Below are positions 43,175 through 51,001 of a stretch of DNA of 64,000 bases, piece by piece; position 1 is the first letter of the stretch; every line of letters starts with the position of its first letter. The notes under the pieces are model-generated. The model worked only from the letters and a program-made list of their open reading frames with translations, did not search any database and had not been told where the DNA came from. The DNA comes from Agrobacterium tumefaciens (GTDB lineage Bacteria > Pseudomonadota > Alphaproteobacteria > Rhizobiales > Rhizobiaceae): positions 186,001 through 250,000 of the forward strand of contig NZ_SUPW01000002.1 in NCBI RefSeq assembly GCF_013337285.1. The letters run 5' to 3'. A program made the position numbers and the translations under genes.

Positions 43175-43618
43175 ATGATTTTCGACGCACAGAACCTCTT
43201 TTCGGATGCGCAGGTCATCACGGCCTCTGCACCGTCCACGAACGTCATCGACTTCGGCGCCAGCGGTAAACCCGTTGGCGCTGCTGCAAACATCCGCAAG
43301 GATCTCGGCCGGGGCAGCAAAGTCTCGCTTCGCGTCCAGATGATCGAAGCTGCACTGGCTGCCGGTGCCGCAACGCTCACTGTGGAATTGCAGACCGATG
43401 ACAACGAAGCCTTCTCGTCTCCGAAGACCGTCTGGACCTCGGGAGCCATTGGAAAGGCGTCCTTGGTCGCCGGCTACGTCTTCCCGATCGACTATCTGCC
43501 GCGTGGCACAGACGAGCGCTATGCCCGCCTGAACTATACCGTCGCAACCGGCCCGCTGACCGCTGGCAAGATTACGGCGGGCGTCGTCGCCGCCGGGGAG
43601 GATAACAACTATGACTAA
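43175..43618 (+). CDS. Bbp16-like capsid cement protein
   Basis: 147 residues from ATG 43175. The start IFDAQNLFSDAQVITASAPS and STNVIDFGASGKP, followed by beta-rich repeats (SLRVQMIEAALAAGAATLTV), match the Bbp16 cement family of phage BPP-1. It would trimerise on the capsid outside and stabilise it. An upstream start at 43079 reads into the capsid gene and is unlikely. Confidence 0.85.
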   Translation: MIFDAQNLFSDAQVITASAPSTNVIDFGASGKPVGAAANIRKDLGRGSKVSLRVQMIEAALAAGAATLTVELQTDDNEAFSSPKTVWTSGAIGKASLVAGYVFPIDYLPRGTDERYARLNYTVATGPLTAGKITAGVVAAGEDNNYD

Positions 43619-44090
43619 GCTCGTGCGCGCCAAGCGGGCCGGTGTTTACGGCCATCTCCGCGAAGAAGGCGATATCTTCGAAGTCGCGGAGGATCGGCAT
43701 TTCTCCAAAGCGTGGATGGAGGAAGTTTCCAAAAGCGAAGCAGCCAAACAGCGCAAGGACGAACAGGCGGTGCCTGAAGCCGAGCGCGGCGTTGCTACTT
43801 CGACCATTGCCGACAACGCTGTGATTGCAGCCCTGAAAGCCGACCTGGCTGCGAGGGACGCGGAGATTGAACGCCTTACGCGCGGCAAGAAGGCGACAGC
43901 GGGAACCAAAACGGCGGCAACCACCGATGAACCAGAGAAGACCGCGGCTGAAGTCCTTGCCATGGGCAGCGACGGCAACGTCGAATTCATGACGTTCAAG
44001 GCCGCTGCGCGCAAAATCCTCGGGGATGCGCTCCCTGCGACGAAGGCTGAAATCATCGCCGCACTTGAGGACAAGGCCACGCAGCCCTAA
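43611..44090 (+). CDS. hypothetical virion-module protein
   Basis: 159 residues, overlapping the cement gene by 8 bp. A short SH3-like lead (RAKRAGVYGHLREEGDIFEV) precedes a charged, coiled-coil-like middle (ALKADLAARDAEIERLTRGK) and a helical end (FMTFKAAARKILGDALPATK). A terminator follows at 44121. It may be a head-completion or tail-attachment factor; not recognised. Confidence 0.65.
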   Translation: MTKLVRAKRAGVYGHLREEGDIFEVAEDRHFSKAWMEEVSKSEAAKQRKDEQAVPEAERGVATSTIADNAVIAALKADLAARDAEIERLTRGKKATAGTKTAATTDEPEKTAAEVLAMGSDGNVEFMTFKAAARKILGDALPATKAEIIAALEDKATQP

Positions 44091-44120
44091 CCGCTGCTGC
44101 CGAACCATCACAGCAACCAG

Positions 44121-44148
44121 AAAGCCCGGCTTCCCGTCGGGCTTTTTT
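44121..44148 (+). terminator. rho-independent terminator after the head genes
   Basis: AAAGCCCG (44121-44128) pairs with CGGGCTTT (44138-44145), loop of nine bases, followed by a run of six T residues (44143-44148). It separates the head genes from the tail genes. Confidence 0.85.
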
Positions 44149-44166
44149 CATTCTTGGAGATAGTCC

Positions 44167-44748
44167 GTGGTTTCAGTCGTCAGCATCTGCAACACAGCGC
44201 TCTCGCATATCGGTAAGTCGACAATCTCCGATATCAACGAGCAGTCGGAGGAAGCCAACCAGTGCAAGCTTCACTATGGGCTGACCCGCGACACGATGCT
44301 GCAAGGCTTCAACTGGCAATTCGCCAACAGGAAGCTAGTCCTGGCCGAAGTGGCTAACCCGTGGCCGGAACGATGGGAGCGCGCCTATACGCGTCCCACG
44401 GACTGCCTGAAGCCGATCCGTATCATACCCGAAGTGGACCCTCGGCTAAGCACCGATGAAATTGCATATGAGACTGGCGAAGGCTTGATCTTCACCAGCC
44501 AGCCGGCCGCCAAGCTCGAATATACCCGCCTAATCGACGATCCGGCCAGTTTCCCGCCGCTGTTTCTTGATGCCCTTTGCTGGTCGCTGGCGACAAAGAT
44601 TTGCCTGCCGCTGACCAAGGATCAATCCCTTCGCAAAGACGCTTTCCAGATCGCAGCACAAACGCTCGGCGCCGCCCAGGTGGCAGACGCGAATGAGCAG
44701 CAGGACAGCTACGATTATCCGTCCACCTTCATCCGGGCCAGAGGCTGA
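44167..44748 (+). CDS. tail tubular protein A (T7 gp11-like)
   Basis: 193 residues starting with GTG 44167. Contains VVSICNTALSHIGKSTISDI, LHYGLTRDTMLQGFNWQFAN and ALCWSLATKICLPLT, the pattern of the podovirus adaptor. It would ring the portal and connect it to the nozzle. It is followed directly by the nozzle gene. Confidence 0.88.
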   Translation: MVSVVSICNTALSHIGKSTISDINEQSEEANQCKLHYGLTRDTMLQGFNWQFANRKLVLAEVANPWPERWERAYTRPTDCLKPIRIIPEVDPRLSTDEIAYETGEGLIFTSQPAAKLEYTRLIDDPASFPPLFLDALCWSLATKICLPLTKDQSLRKDAFQIAAQTLGAAQVADANEQQDSYDYPSTFIRARG

Positions 44749-44751
44749 ACC

Positions 44752-47070
44752 ATGGCAATCTTGCGCACGATGCAGCCAGCCTTCACGGGTGGCGAGTTAA
44801 GCCCTGCGCTGTGGGCGCGTGTTGACATTTCGAAATACCAGTCTGGCCTCAAGACGGCAAAGAACGTCTTCGTGCATCCGCATGGCGGCGCTTCCAACAG
44901 AACCGGCTTGGAGTTTATTGGAAGGGTAAGGGCTTCGGGATTTGCGGTTTTGATCCCGTTTGTTTACGACGCCGAGACCGATCAGACCTATAATCTCGAA
45001 TTCTCCGACCTGAAGATGAGGGTTTACCGCGCTGGTTCTCCCATCCTTCGCCCAGCCAAGAATATCACGGGCATTACCACAGCCAATCCGGCGGTCGTGA
45101 CCTCTGCGGCTCATGGTTACACAGGTGGGCAAGAGGTATTCCTGTCCGGCGTTGCCGGTCCCGCGCAACTGAACGGCCAAAACTTCATCGTTCGGAACGT
45201 GACTGCTAACACGTTTACGCTTGAGGACCTGTTGGGGCATCCCGTCAGCACGGTTGGAACTCCCGCCTATGTCAGCGGCGGCACTACCCGAGCAATCTAC
45301 GAGATCGACTCTCCCTACACCTCAGATCAGGTAAGGCGGGTTTGCTTCGCCCAAGAGAACGATGTCGTGTATCTGACCCATCAAAAGCACGCACCACGCA
45401 AACTTTCACGCCTTGCTGACGACAACTGGGCCTTCTCAATCCCGTCCTTTTCGCCGTCAATCGGGCCGCCCGGTGCGCCGAGCGTTTGGCAGATTGTCAA
45501 CACGACTGGAGCACCCGGATATCAGGCGACGACATACAGCTACAAGGTTGCCAGCGTTTCGGAACTGAACGGTGAGGAAAGTTTGCCATCCGGTGCCGGC
45601 TCGACCGTGAACGACCTCGATATTGCCAAGGATGGCCAGAATGGCAAGAACCGGATCGCATGGGGCGCCGTCGCCGGTGCCGCTCGCTATATTGTGTACA
45701 AGGAAGACAATGGCGTCTTCGGCTATATCGGCGGAACCGTCGGCACTTACTTCGACGACGAGAATATTACGGCGGATTTGAGCAACACTCCGCAGGCCGG
45801 TTACAATCCATTCGCCAGCGCAGGGAATTTCCCGGCGGCTGTCAACTTCTTCGAGCAGCGCCTTGCGATGGCCGGAACGGAAAACATCCCTTCTGGTGTC
45901 TGGCTTGGACAGTCGGCAAACTATGAGAATTTCGGGGCGGCGACGCCTGCGAAAGCGAGTGATGCAATCACGTTCCGTGTGAAGTCCAAGGAGAAGAACT
46001 CAATCCGCGCGTTGGGCGAATCTCGTGGCCTTGCAGTGTTCACCTCCGCGAATGAGTTCAACGTGTCTGGCGGCTCAGAGGATTTCCTCAGTCCTTCGCA
46101 GACCGTCGTGAAAAAGCAGAGCAACCGCGGCTCTGGATTTGTCCAGCCGATCGCCGTGGGTGACGTGATGTTGTTTGCTGTCGCGCGCGGCGGCGTGATC
46201 CGTGACTACAGTTACGAGTTTGCGAACGACAACTTCACAGGCAAAGACCTGACCATTATGTCGAGGCACATGTTCGAAGGCCGCAAGGTGATCTCCTGGG
46301 CCTATGCTCAGGCGCCTTATTCGATTGTCTGGGTTATTCTCGACAACGGCGAATGCGTGAGCATGACATATATGCGCGAACACGACGTATGGGCATGGAC
46401 GCGGCACGAAACCGACGGCGTTTTCGAGTGTGTCAATGTCGTCCCAGAAGGCGATGAGGACGCGGTTTATTTCGTCGTTCGCCGCAACGTTCAAGGTGTG
46501 GAGCATCGATACATCGAGCGGCTGCACACGAGAATGTTCACTTCGTCCAGCGACGCCTTTTTCGTCGATAGCGGCCTGACTTACGAAGGCGCGCCCATCA
46601 AGACGTTGCGTGGCCTCTACCACCTTGAGGGGCGGCCTGTTGTCGCGTTGGCCGACGGGAATGTCGTTCGGGATCTGGTTGTGTCGAACGGGTCAGTAAC
46701 CTTGCCCGTCGCAGCGGCGAAAATCCATGTCGGCTTGTCTTTCGAGGCGGTAATGAAAACCCTTGATATCGACCTGGGCAGCGTGCAGGGGCTGGGTTCC
46801 GTTCAAGGCAGATTGAAGGCCATTGCGAACATTACGCTTCGTGTTGAACGGACGCGCGGTATTTGGGTTGGGCCAAGCGAAGATAAGCTGCACGAACTCA
46901 AGCAGCGCCAGTTCGAAAACTGGAATGAGCCAATTCGCTTGGCCACAGGCGACGTGGAGATAACTCCCACATCGGAATGGACAAAGGGCGGCACCATGAT
47001 CGTCAAGCAGTTCGACCCGCTGCCGATGACGATCCTTGCGATACTGCCGGATTTGAAGGTGGGCGGATGA
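44752..47070 (+). CDS. tail tubular protein B / nozzle (T7 gp12-like)
   Basis: 772 residues, beta-rich. N-terminus MQPAFTGGELSPALWARVDI is typical of the nozzle, followed by YQSGLKTAKNVFVHPHGGAS and the fold continuing to the distal part RGGVIRDYSYEFANDNF. It would form the tail tip that closes the DNA channel and carries fibres. Stop overlaps the next gene's start. Confidence 0.9.
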   Translation: MAILRTMQPAFTGGELSPALWARVDISKYQSGLKTAKNVFVHPHGGASNRTGLEFIGRVRASGFAVLIPFVYDAETDQTYNLEFSDLKMRVYRAGSPILRPAKNITGITTANPAVVTSAAHGYTGGQEVFLSGVAGPAQLNGQNFIVRNVTANTFTLEDLLGHPVSTVGTPAYVSGGTTRAIYEIDSPYTSDQVRRVCFAQENDVVYLTHQKHAPRKLSRLADDNWAFSIPSFSPSIGPPGAPSVWQIVNTTGAPGYQATTYSYKVASVSELNGEESLPSGAGSTVNDLDIAKDGQNGKNRIAWGAVAGAARYIVYKEDNGVFGYIGGTVGTYFDDENITADLSNTPQAGYNPFASAGNFPAAVNFFEQRLAMAGTENIPSGVWLGQSANYENFGAATPAKASDAITFRVKSKEKNSIRALGESRGLAVFTSANEFNVSGGSEDFLSPSQTVVKKQSNRGSGFVQPIAVGDVMLFAVARGGVIRDYSYEFANDNFTGKDLTIMSRHMFEGRKVISWAYAQAPYSIVWVILDNGECVSMTYMREHDVWAWTRHETDGVFECVNVVPEGDEDAVYFVVRRNVQGVEHRYIERLHTRMFTSSSDAFFVDSGLTYEGAPIKTLRGLYHLEGRPVVALADGNVVRDLVVSNGSVTLPVAAAKIHVGLSFEAVMKTLDIDLGSVQGLGSVQGRLKAIANITLRVERTRGIWVGPSEDKLHELKQRQFENWNEPIRLATGDVEITPTSEWTKGGTMIVKQFDPLPMTILAILPDLKVGG

Positions 47071-47534
47071 GCTTTCGCGTAGTCGAGACCACGGATGACC
47101 ACCTGCTGGTAATAGCGCCGCGTATGCGCGAAGCGGACGCTGCGGAGGTATTCGCTGCAACGGGGCGCTCGCCGCTGTCAGCGCTTCGCTATTCGGTCGC
47201 CAGATCGGATTTTTCGTACACGATCGAGTTCGATGGCCAGCCTGAAACGGTCTTCGGTTGCGGGACCGTCAATCTGGTCTGCCGGATCGGCGCTCCGTGG
47301 CTGCTCGGCTCCGACGCGCTGGAGCGATACTACCGGCATTTTTTGAAAGGCTCCCGGTTCTGGGTGTCGAAGATGCGTCGGGAATACAGCGGGCTTCGCA
47401 ACATCGTCGACGACAGGAACGAGGTTTCCAAGCGCTGGCTCCAGTGGCTCGGCTTCACGCTCAGCGAGCCTATTCCGATGGGATATGAACAGCGGCCTTT
47501 CCGCATATTTGAGATGAAAGAAACCAATGTGTGA
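47067..47534 (+). CDS. T7 gp13-like protein (DUF2833, GNAT-like)
   Basis: 155 residues from ATG 47067 (ATGA overlap). It has RVVETTDDHLLVIAPRMREA, the DUF2833/gp13 start, then FGCGTVNLVCRIGAPWLLGS and FLKGSRFWVSKMRREYSGLR. In T7 gp13 helps internal-virion-protein assembly. The fold resembles GNAT acetyltransferases but no catalytic claim is made. Overlaps the next gene by 8 bp. Confidence 0.82.
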   Translation: MSFRVVETTDDHLLVIAPRMREADAAEVFAATGRSPLSALRYSVARSDFSYTIEFDGQPETVFGCGTVNLVCRIGAPWLLGSDALERYYRHFLKGSRFWVSKMRREYSGLRNIVDDRNEVSKRWLQWLGFTLSEPIPMGYEQRPFRIFEMKETNV

Positions 47535-48051
47535 TTTCGGATTGGTCTTGACCGCTGCGTCAACGCTCGTGGGCGCGGCCGGCGCGAAACAGTCGGCAGA
47601 CGCGAATGCCGCCGCGCAGGAATACAACGCAAAAGTTGCCGATATGAATGCGACGCTTGCGGAGCGCCGCGCCCGGAACGCTCTTGAGCGGGGCCGTGAA
47701 GCTGAACAGTTGAAGCGGCAGGAAGTCTCGCAGATCCAAGGCAAGCAAAAAGCAGCCATGGCCGCAAATGGCGTTGATCTCACTTTCGGTTCGCCGCTCG
47801 ACACTCTCGTCAGCACTGCGACCCTCGGGGAGATCGATGCGCTCACAATTCGGAAGAACGCCGCCAACGAAGCTTATGACTACAAGGTGGACGCCGTGAA
47901 CAAGCGGTCTGATGCGGCACTGAGCCGCGCCAACGCTACGAACACCAAGAAAGCCGGAAATCTCGCCGTGGCCGGAACAATCCTGACTGGAGCCGCGAAG
48001 GGATACGGACAGTATTCCACACCGCGCAGCGCCCTTGCATTTGGAGCCTGA
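47527..48051 (+). CDS. virion core protein (T7 gp14-like)
   Basis: 174 residues. Starts MCDFGLVLTAASTLVGAAGA with a hydrophobic helix, then a helical Ala/Arg-rich body (YNAKVADMNATLAERRARNA, LERGREAEQLKRQEVSQIQG). This is the gp14 pattern, an ejected inner-core protein thought to form a pore in the outer membrane. Position before the gp15-like gene agrees. Confidence 0.85.
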   Translation: MCDFGLVLTAASTLVGAAGAKQSADANAAAQEYNAKVADMNATLAERRARNALERGREAEQLKRQEVSQIQGKQKAAMAANGVDLTFGSPLDTLVSTATLGEIDALTIRKNAANEAYDYKVDAVNKRSDAALSRANATNTKKAGNLAVAGTILTGAAKGYGQYSTPRSALAFGA

Positions 48052-48054
48052 TGA

Positions 48055-50325
48055 ATGCCCACAGTTCCTGTCTACAAGCGAACCGAGACCTCTGCGCCGA
48101 TCCTTCACCAGAACCTGACGTCGCAGGCGTCGCCGGATGATTTCGGCGCGCAGATCGGGCGTGGGATGCAGAGAGTTGCGCAGGGCGTCGGCGCGCTTGG
48201 TGATGCGGTTGAGAAGGTGAATGCGCTTAAAGACGAGACCGGCGCGCGCGAGGCGCGGAACGCCTACATGCGTGAAAAGGACCAACTCATGTACGACCCG
48301 GAAAACGGCTACATGAACATGGCTGGCCGTAACGCGCTCGATGCCAGGCAAGGAGTGGTCGACAAGCTGAAGGCACTGCGGGCAAGCCATGCAGAGGGTC
48401 TGAGCCTTGGCGCTGCGAAACTGTTCAACCAATCTGTAGACGGACTCGAACTCGACACTGAACGTTCAATGGCGATCCATTCCGGCAATGAACTGAAGCA
48501 GTATGTCGTTCAGGAAGGTGTTGCCGGCGCGAGCAATCTCCAGAACGAGGCACTGCGCAATCCTGCCGATCAGGTGATGGCAGATAAATACACTGCCGCT
48601 GCACTGTTGGAATTGAGGGAGGTCTATCGGAAACAGGGACTGCCGCCGGAAGCGATCGACATGAAAGAGCGGGAGTTTCTTTCCGACACCACGAAAAAGA
48701 TGGTCCTGACGCTCGCTGCAAAGGGTGAAAGTGGCGTTCTTCAGGCGAAGAGCTATATGGACAAGTATGCCGACCGTCTTTCTGCCGGCGATAAACTCAC
48801 GCTGGACGATGCGATGAAGGCTCCGGTGTTGGCCGCGAAAGCGAACCGCAACACGCAGCAGCTTTTGTCTGGCGCTCCGGTTCAGAGATATGACGGGCCG
48901 GAGCGTCTAGATGGACCAGAGAGGCCTGATGCTGTAGAGCGCCGCGAACTTCCCGTGATCGGCGGCAAGCTCGGCACGGTTCTCGGTTCCCTGTCTGGCT
49001 TAAACGAGCGCACTGACGCCAAAGCGATATCCTCGTTCATTAAGAATTCTGCAGGCATATCGATCGACCCGCGCGTGACGCCGTGGTGTGCTGCTTTCGT
49101 CAACGCTGTTCTGGCTACGCAGGGAATCGAAGGGACCGGGAAACTCAATGCCCGTTCTTTCCTCAATTTCGGGATGGCAACGGACAACCCCCGGCCGGGT
49201 GATATTGTCGTCCTCAAACGCGGAACCGGAGAGCAGGGCCATGTTGGCTTTTTTCAGGGCTTTGATGGCAACGGCAATATCAAAGTCGTTGGCGGCAACC
49301 AGTCCAACAGCGTGAAGGAATCGACCTATTCCGCAGACGACCTGCTCGGTTTCCGCACGGCCGGAGGCGTAAACGAAAATACGGCCAGCCTTCCGAACTA
49401 TTCGCCGCAGGGCATCGCCCACATCTACGACCAGTTGAACAAGATCACCGATCCGGAGGAACGCGAGGCAACACGCAAGGCCGTGGATGCACAACTGACC
49501 CAGCGCAAGAAGCTTATGGATGCGCAGAAGGAGCAGGTTCAATCGTGGGCGGAAACGCAGGTAATCTCGAACCCGACAATGGATCTCACACAAATTCCTA
49601 TCGATGTCCAGCAGACCCTCGGGGCCAGTGGCATGACGACGCTGATGAATTATCAGGAGAAGGTGCGGTCGCAGGGGCAGCCGACAACGGATTACCGTGT
49701 CCTCTACGAGCTTCAAACGCAGTATGCGGAGAACCCCACGGCCTTTTCGCAGACGGACCTTTTCCAGTACCGTGACAAGCTGGACAATTCCGATTGGCAA
49801 ACCGTTACCGGTTGGCGGCAGACGGCGCTGACGGATCAGCGCAAGGCCCAGCAAGACGGAACGCTCTATTCCGGCGCCTTCAAGCAGGCTGAGCAAGCCT
49901 TGAACTCGGCCGGCATAACAACCACCGGGATAAAGAGCGAGAAGACGGAAGACAGGGCCGAAATGGAGCGCCGGATCGGGCGTTTCCAGAGCGAGCTTAA
50001 ACTTAGGATCGATGACTTTCGGAAGGACAACGCCGGCAAAGCGCCGTCGTTTTCCGAGATGCAAAGCCTGATTAACGAACTTCTCCTGCCCGTCGTCTTT
50101 CAAAAGCCCGGTATGGTATGGGGTACAAGTGAAGAGGATGGCAGATTTCTGTTCGAGGCGGCAACGCGCGAAGATGGAACGGCCTTCGAGGTCCGCGTCC
50201 CCTACGCTGACATTCCCGTCGATCTGCGTGAACGGATCAAATCCGACTTGCAATCGTCGACGGGGCGGAAGCCGACGCAGGAAGAAATCAGCGAAGAATA
50301 CGCGCGCTTTATGCTCGGTCGTTAA
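48055..50325 (+). CDS. internal virion protein with embedded peptidoglycan hydrolase
   Basis: 756 residues in the T7 gp15 position. A helical N-terminal core and helical C-terminal half flank an inserted TIGR02594/NlpC-P60-like domain at about residues 310-440: ISIDPRVTPWCAAFVNAVLA with catalytic Cys345, GHVGFFQGF with His396, and VVGGNQSN. Its job would be to open the cell wall while the core proteins are ejected. In T7 the transglycosylase sits in gp16; here it is found in the gp15-like protein. Stop overlaps the reversed lipoprotein gene. Confidence 0.85.
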   Translation: MPTVPVYKRTETSAPILHQNLTSQASPDDFGAQIGRGMQRVAQGVGALGDAVEKVNALKDETGAREARNAYMREKDQLMYDPENGYMNMAGRNALDARQGVVDKLKALRASHAEGLSLGAAKLFNQSVDGLELDTERSMAIHSGNELKQYVVQEGVAGASNLQNEALRNPADQVMADKYTAAALLELREVYRKQGLPPEAIDMKEREFLSDTTKKMVLTLAAKGESGVLQAKSYMDKYADRLSAGDKLTLDDAMKAPVLAAKANRNTQQLLSGAPVQRYDGPERLDGPERPDAVERRELPVIGGKLGTVLGSLSGLNERTDAKAISSFIKNSAGISIDPRVTPWCAAFVNAVLATQGIEGTGKLNARSFLNFGMATDNPRPGDIVVLKRGTGEQGHVGFFQGFDGNGNIKVVGGNQSNSVKESTYSADDLLGFRTAGGVNENTASLPNYSPQGIAHIYDQLNKITDPEEREATRKAVDAQLTQRKKLMDAQKEQVQSWAETQVISNPTMDLTQIPIDVQQTLGASGMTTLMNYQEKVRSQGQPTTDYRVLYELQTQYAENPTAFSQTDLFQYRDKLDNSDWQTVTGWRQTALTDQRKAQQDGTLYSGAFKQAEQALNSAGITTTGIKSEKTEDRAEMERRIGRFQSELKLRIDDFRKDNAGKAPSFSEMQSLINELLLPVVFQKPGMVWGTSEEDGRFLFEAATREDGTAFEVRVPYADIPVDLRERIKSDLQSSTGRKPTQEEISEEYARFMLGR

Positions 50326-50630
50326 TTGCAGGTTACGCTACTAGCGCCGCCGCCAATGGGTGTGGCGGTGCAGAAGCTAGGCCGGTTCATTGACGAGATG
50401 TCCGAAACATCGCGCGCCACCTGCATGCGACGCTGTCTTTCGGCGTTGGCCTGCTGCATGTCCACCTGCATCAGACAGTTGGAATAAGCGTCTGTACCAG
50501 CCTTGAAGCCATAGTTTGTGCAGGTTTTAGCAATCTTATTCCGAAGCTGCTCTCTCTGCGCCTCCTGCTGAACGCAGCCGGAAACGGCCACTGCGCAGGT
50601 TATGGAAGTGATCAAATATAGGAAACGCAC
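50322..50630 (-). CDS. small lipoprotein on the reverse strand
   Basis: 102 residues. Signal peptide RFLYLITSITCAVAVSGC with a lipobox (AVSGC, Cys19), then a Cys-containing body (KIAKTCTNYGFKAGTDAYSN, later SFCTATPIGGGASSVTC). Reverse to the virion operon and overlapping the gp15-like stop by 4 bp. Together with the next membrane gene it forms a reversed pair between two internal virion genes. A lysogenic-conversion or superinfection-exclusion role is possible, not shown. Confidence 0.75.
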   Translation of the reverse strand: MRFLYLITSITCAVAVSGCVQQEAQREQLRNKIAKTCTNYGFKAGTDAYSNCLMQVDMQQANAERQRRMQVARDVSDISSMNRPSFCTATPIGGGASSVTCN

Positions 50631-50634
50631 GGCC

Positions 50635-50925
50635 TTAACTCGCTTTCACAGTCGGACGAAAACTCTTCGCGCCTCGCCACAACGCAAACGGCGCGACGAA
50701 GACGGTAGCGATGAGCGGGAAGAGCAACGTTGAGTGAAGGTACGGTTGCTCTCTCAAAATCGCCACTGCTGCCATGCTCGACGCAAAGCCGATAACGACC
50801 AGGATGACCCAAACGGCGACAAGCCAAACCGGCTTGATGCCGCTCTTCGCCAGCCATTCAGAAATTCTTCTTGGCGCGTACCAACCAAGCGCCAAAGCAA
50901 ATACCGCAAACACCGCCGTGATCAT
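50635..50925 (-). CDS. small membrane protein, reverse pair with the lipoprotein
   Basis: 96 residues from ATG 50925 (the longer frame to 51180 overlaps the opposite gene and is rejected). Three hydrophobic helices: ITAVFAVFALALGWYAP, WLVAVWVILVVIGFASSMAA and STLLFPLIATVFVAPFALW. It lies 4 bp before the lipoprotein, so they form an operon. Its promoter must lie in the 76 bp before the giant gene at 51002. Confidence 0.68.
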   Translation of the reverse strand: MITAVFAVFALALGWYAPRRISEWLAKSGIKPVWLVAVWVILVVIGFASSMAAVAILREQPYLHSTLLFPLIATVFVAPFALWRGAKSFRPTVKAS

Positions 50926-51001
50926 CTGACACCCCGCAACCTCATTGGCTTCAAAGAAACCAGAGGTTGGGGCGCTTGTCGAGTGGCCCCTTGGAGAAGA
51001 C

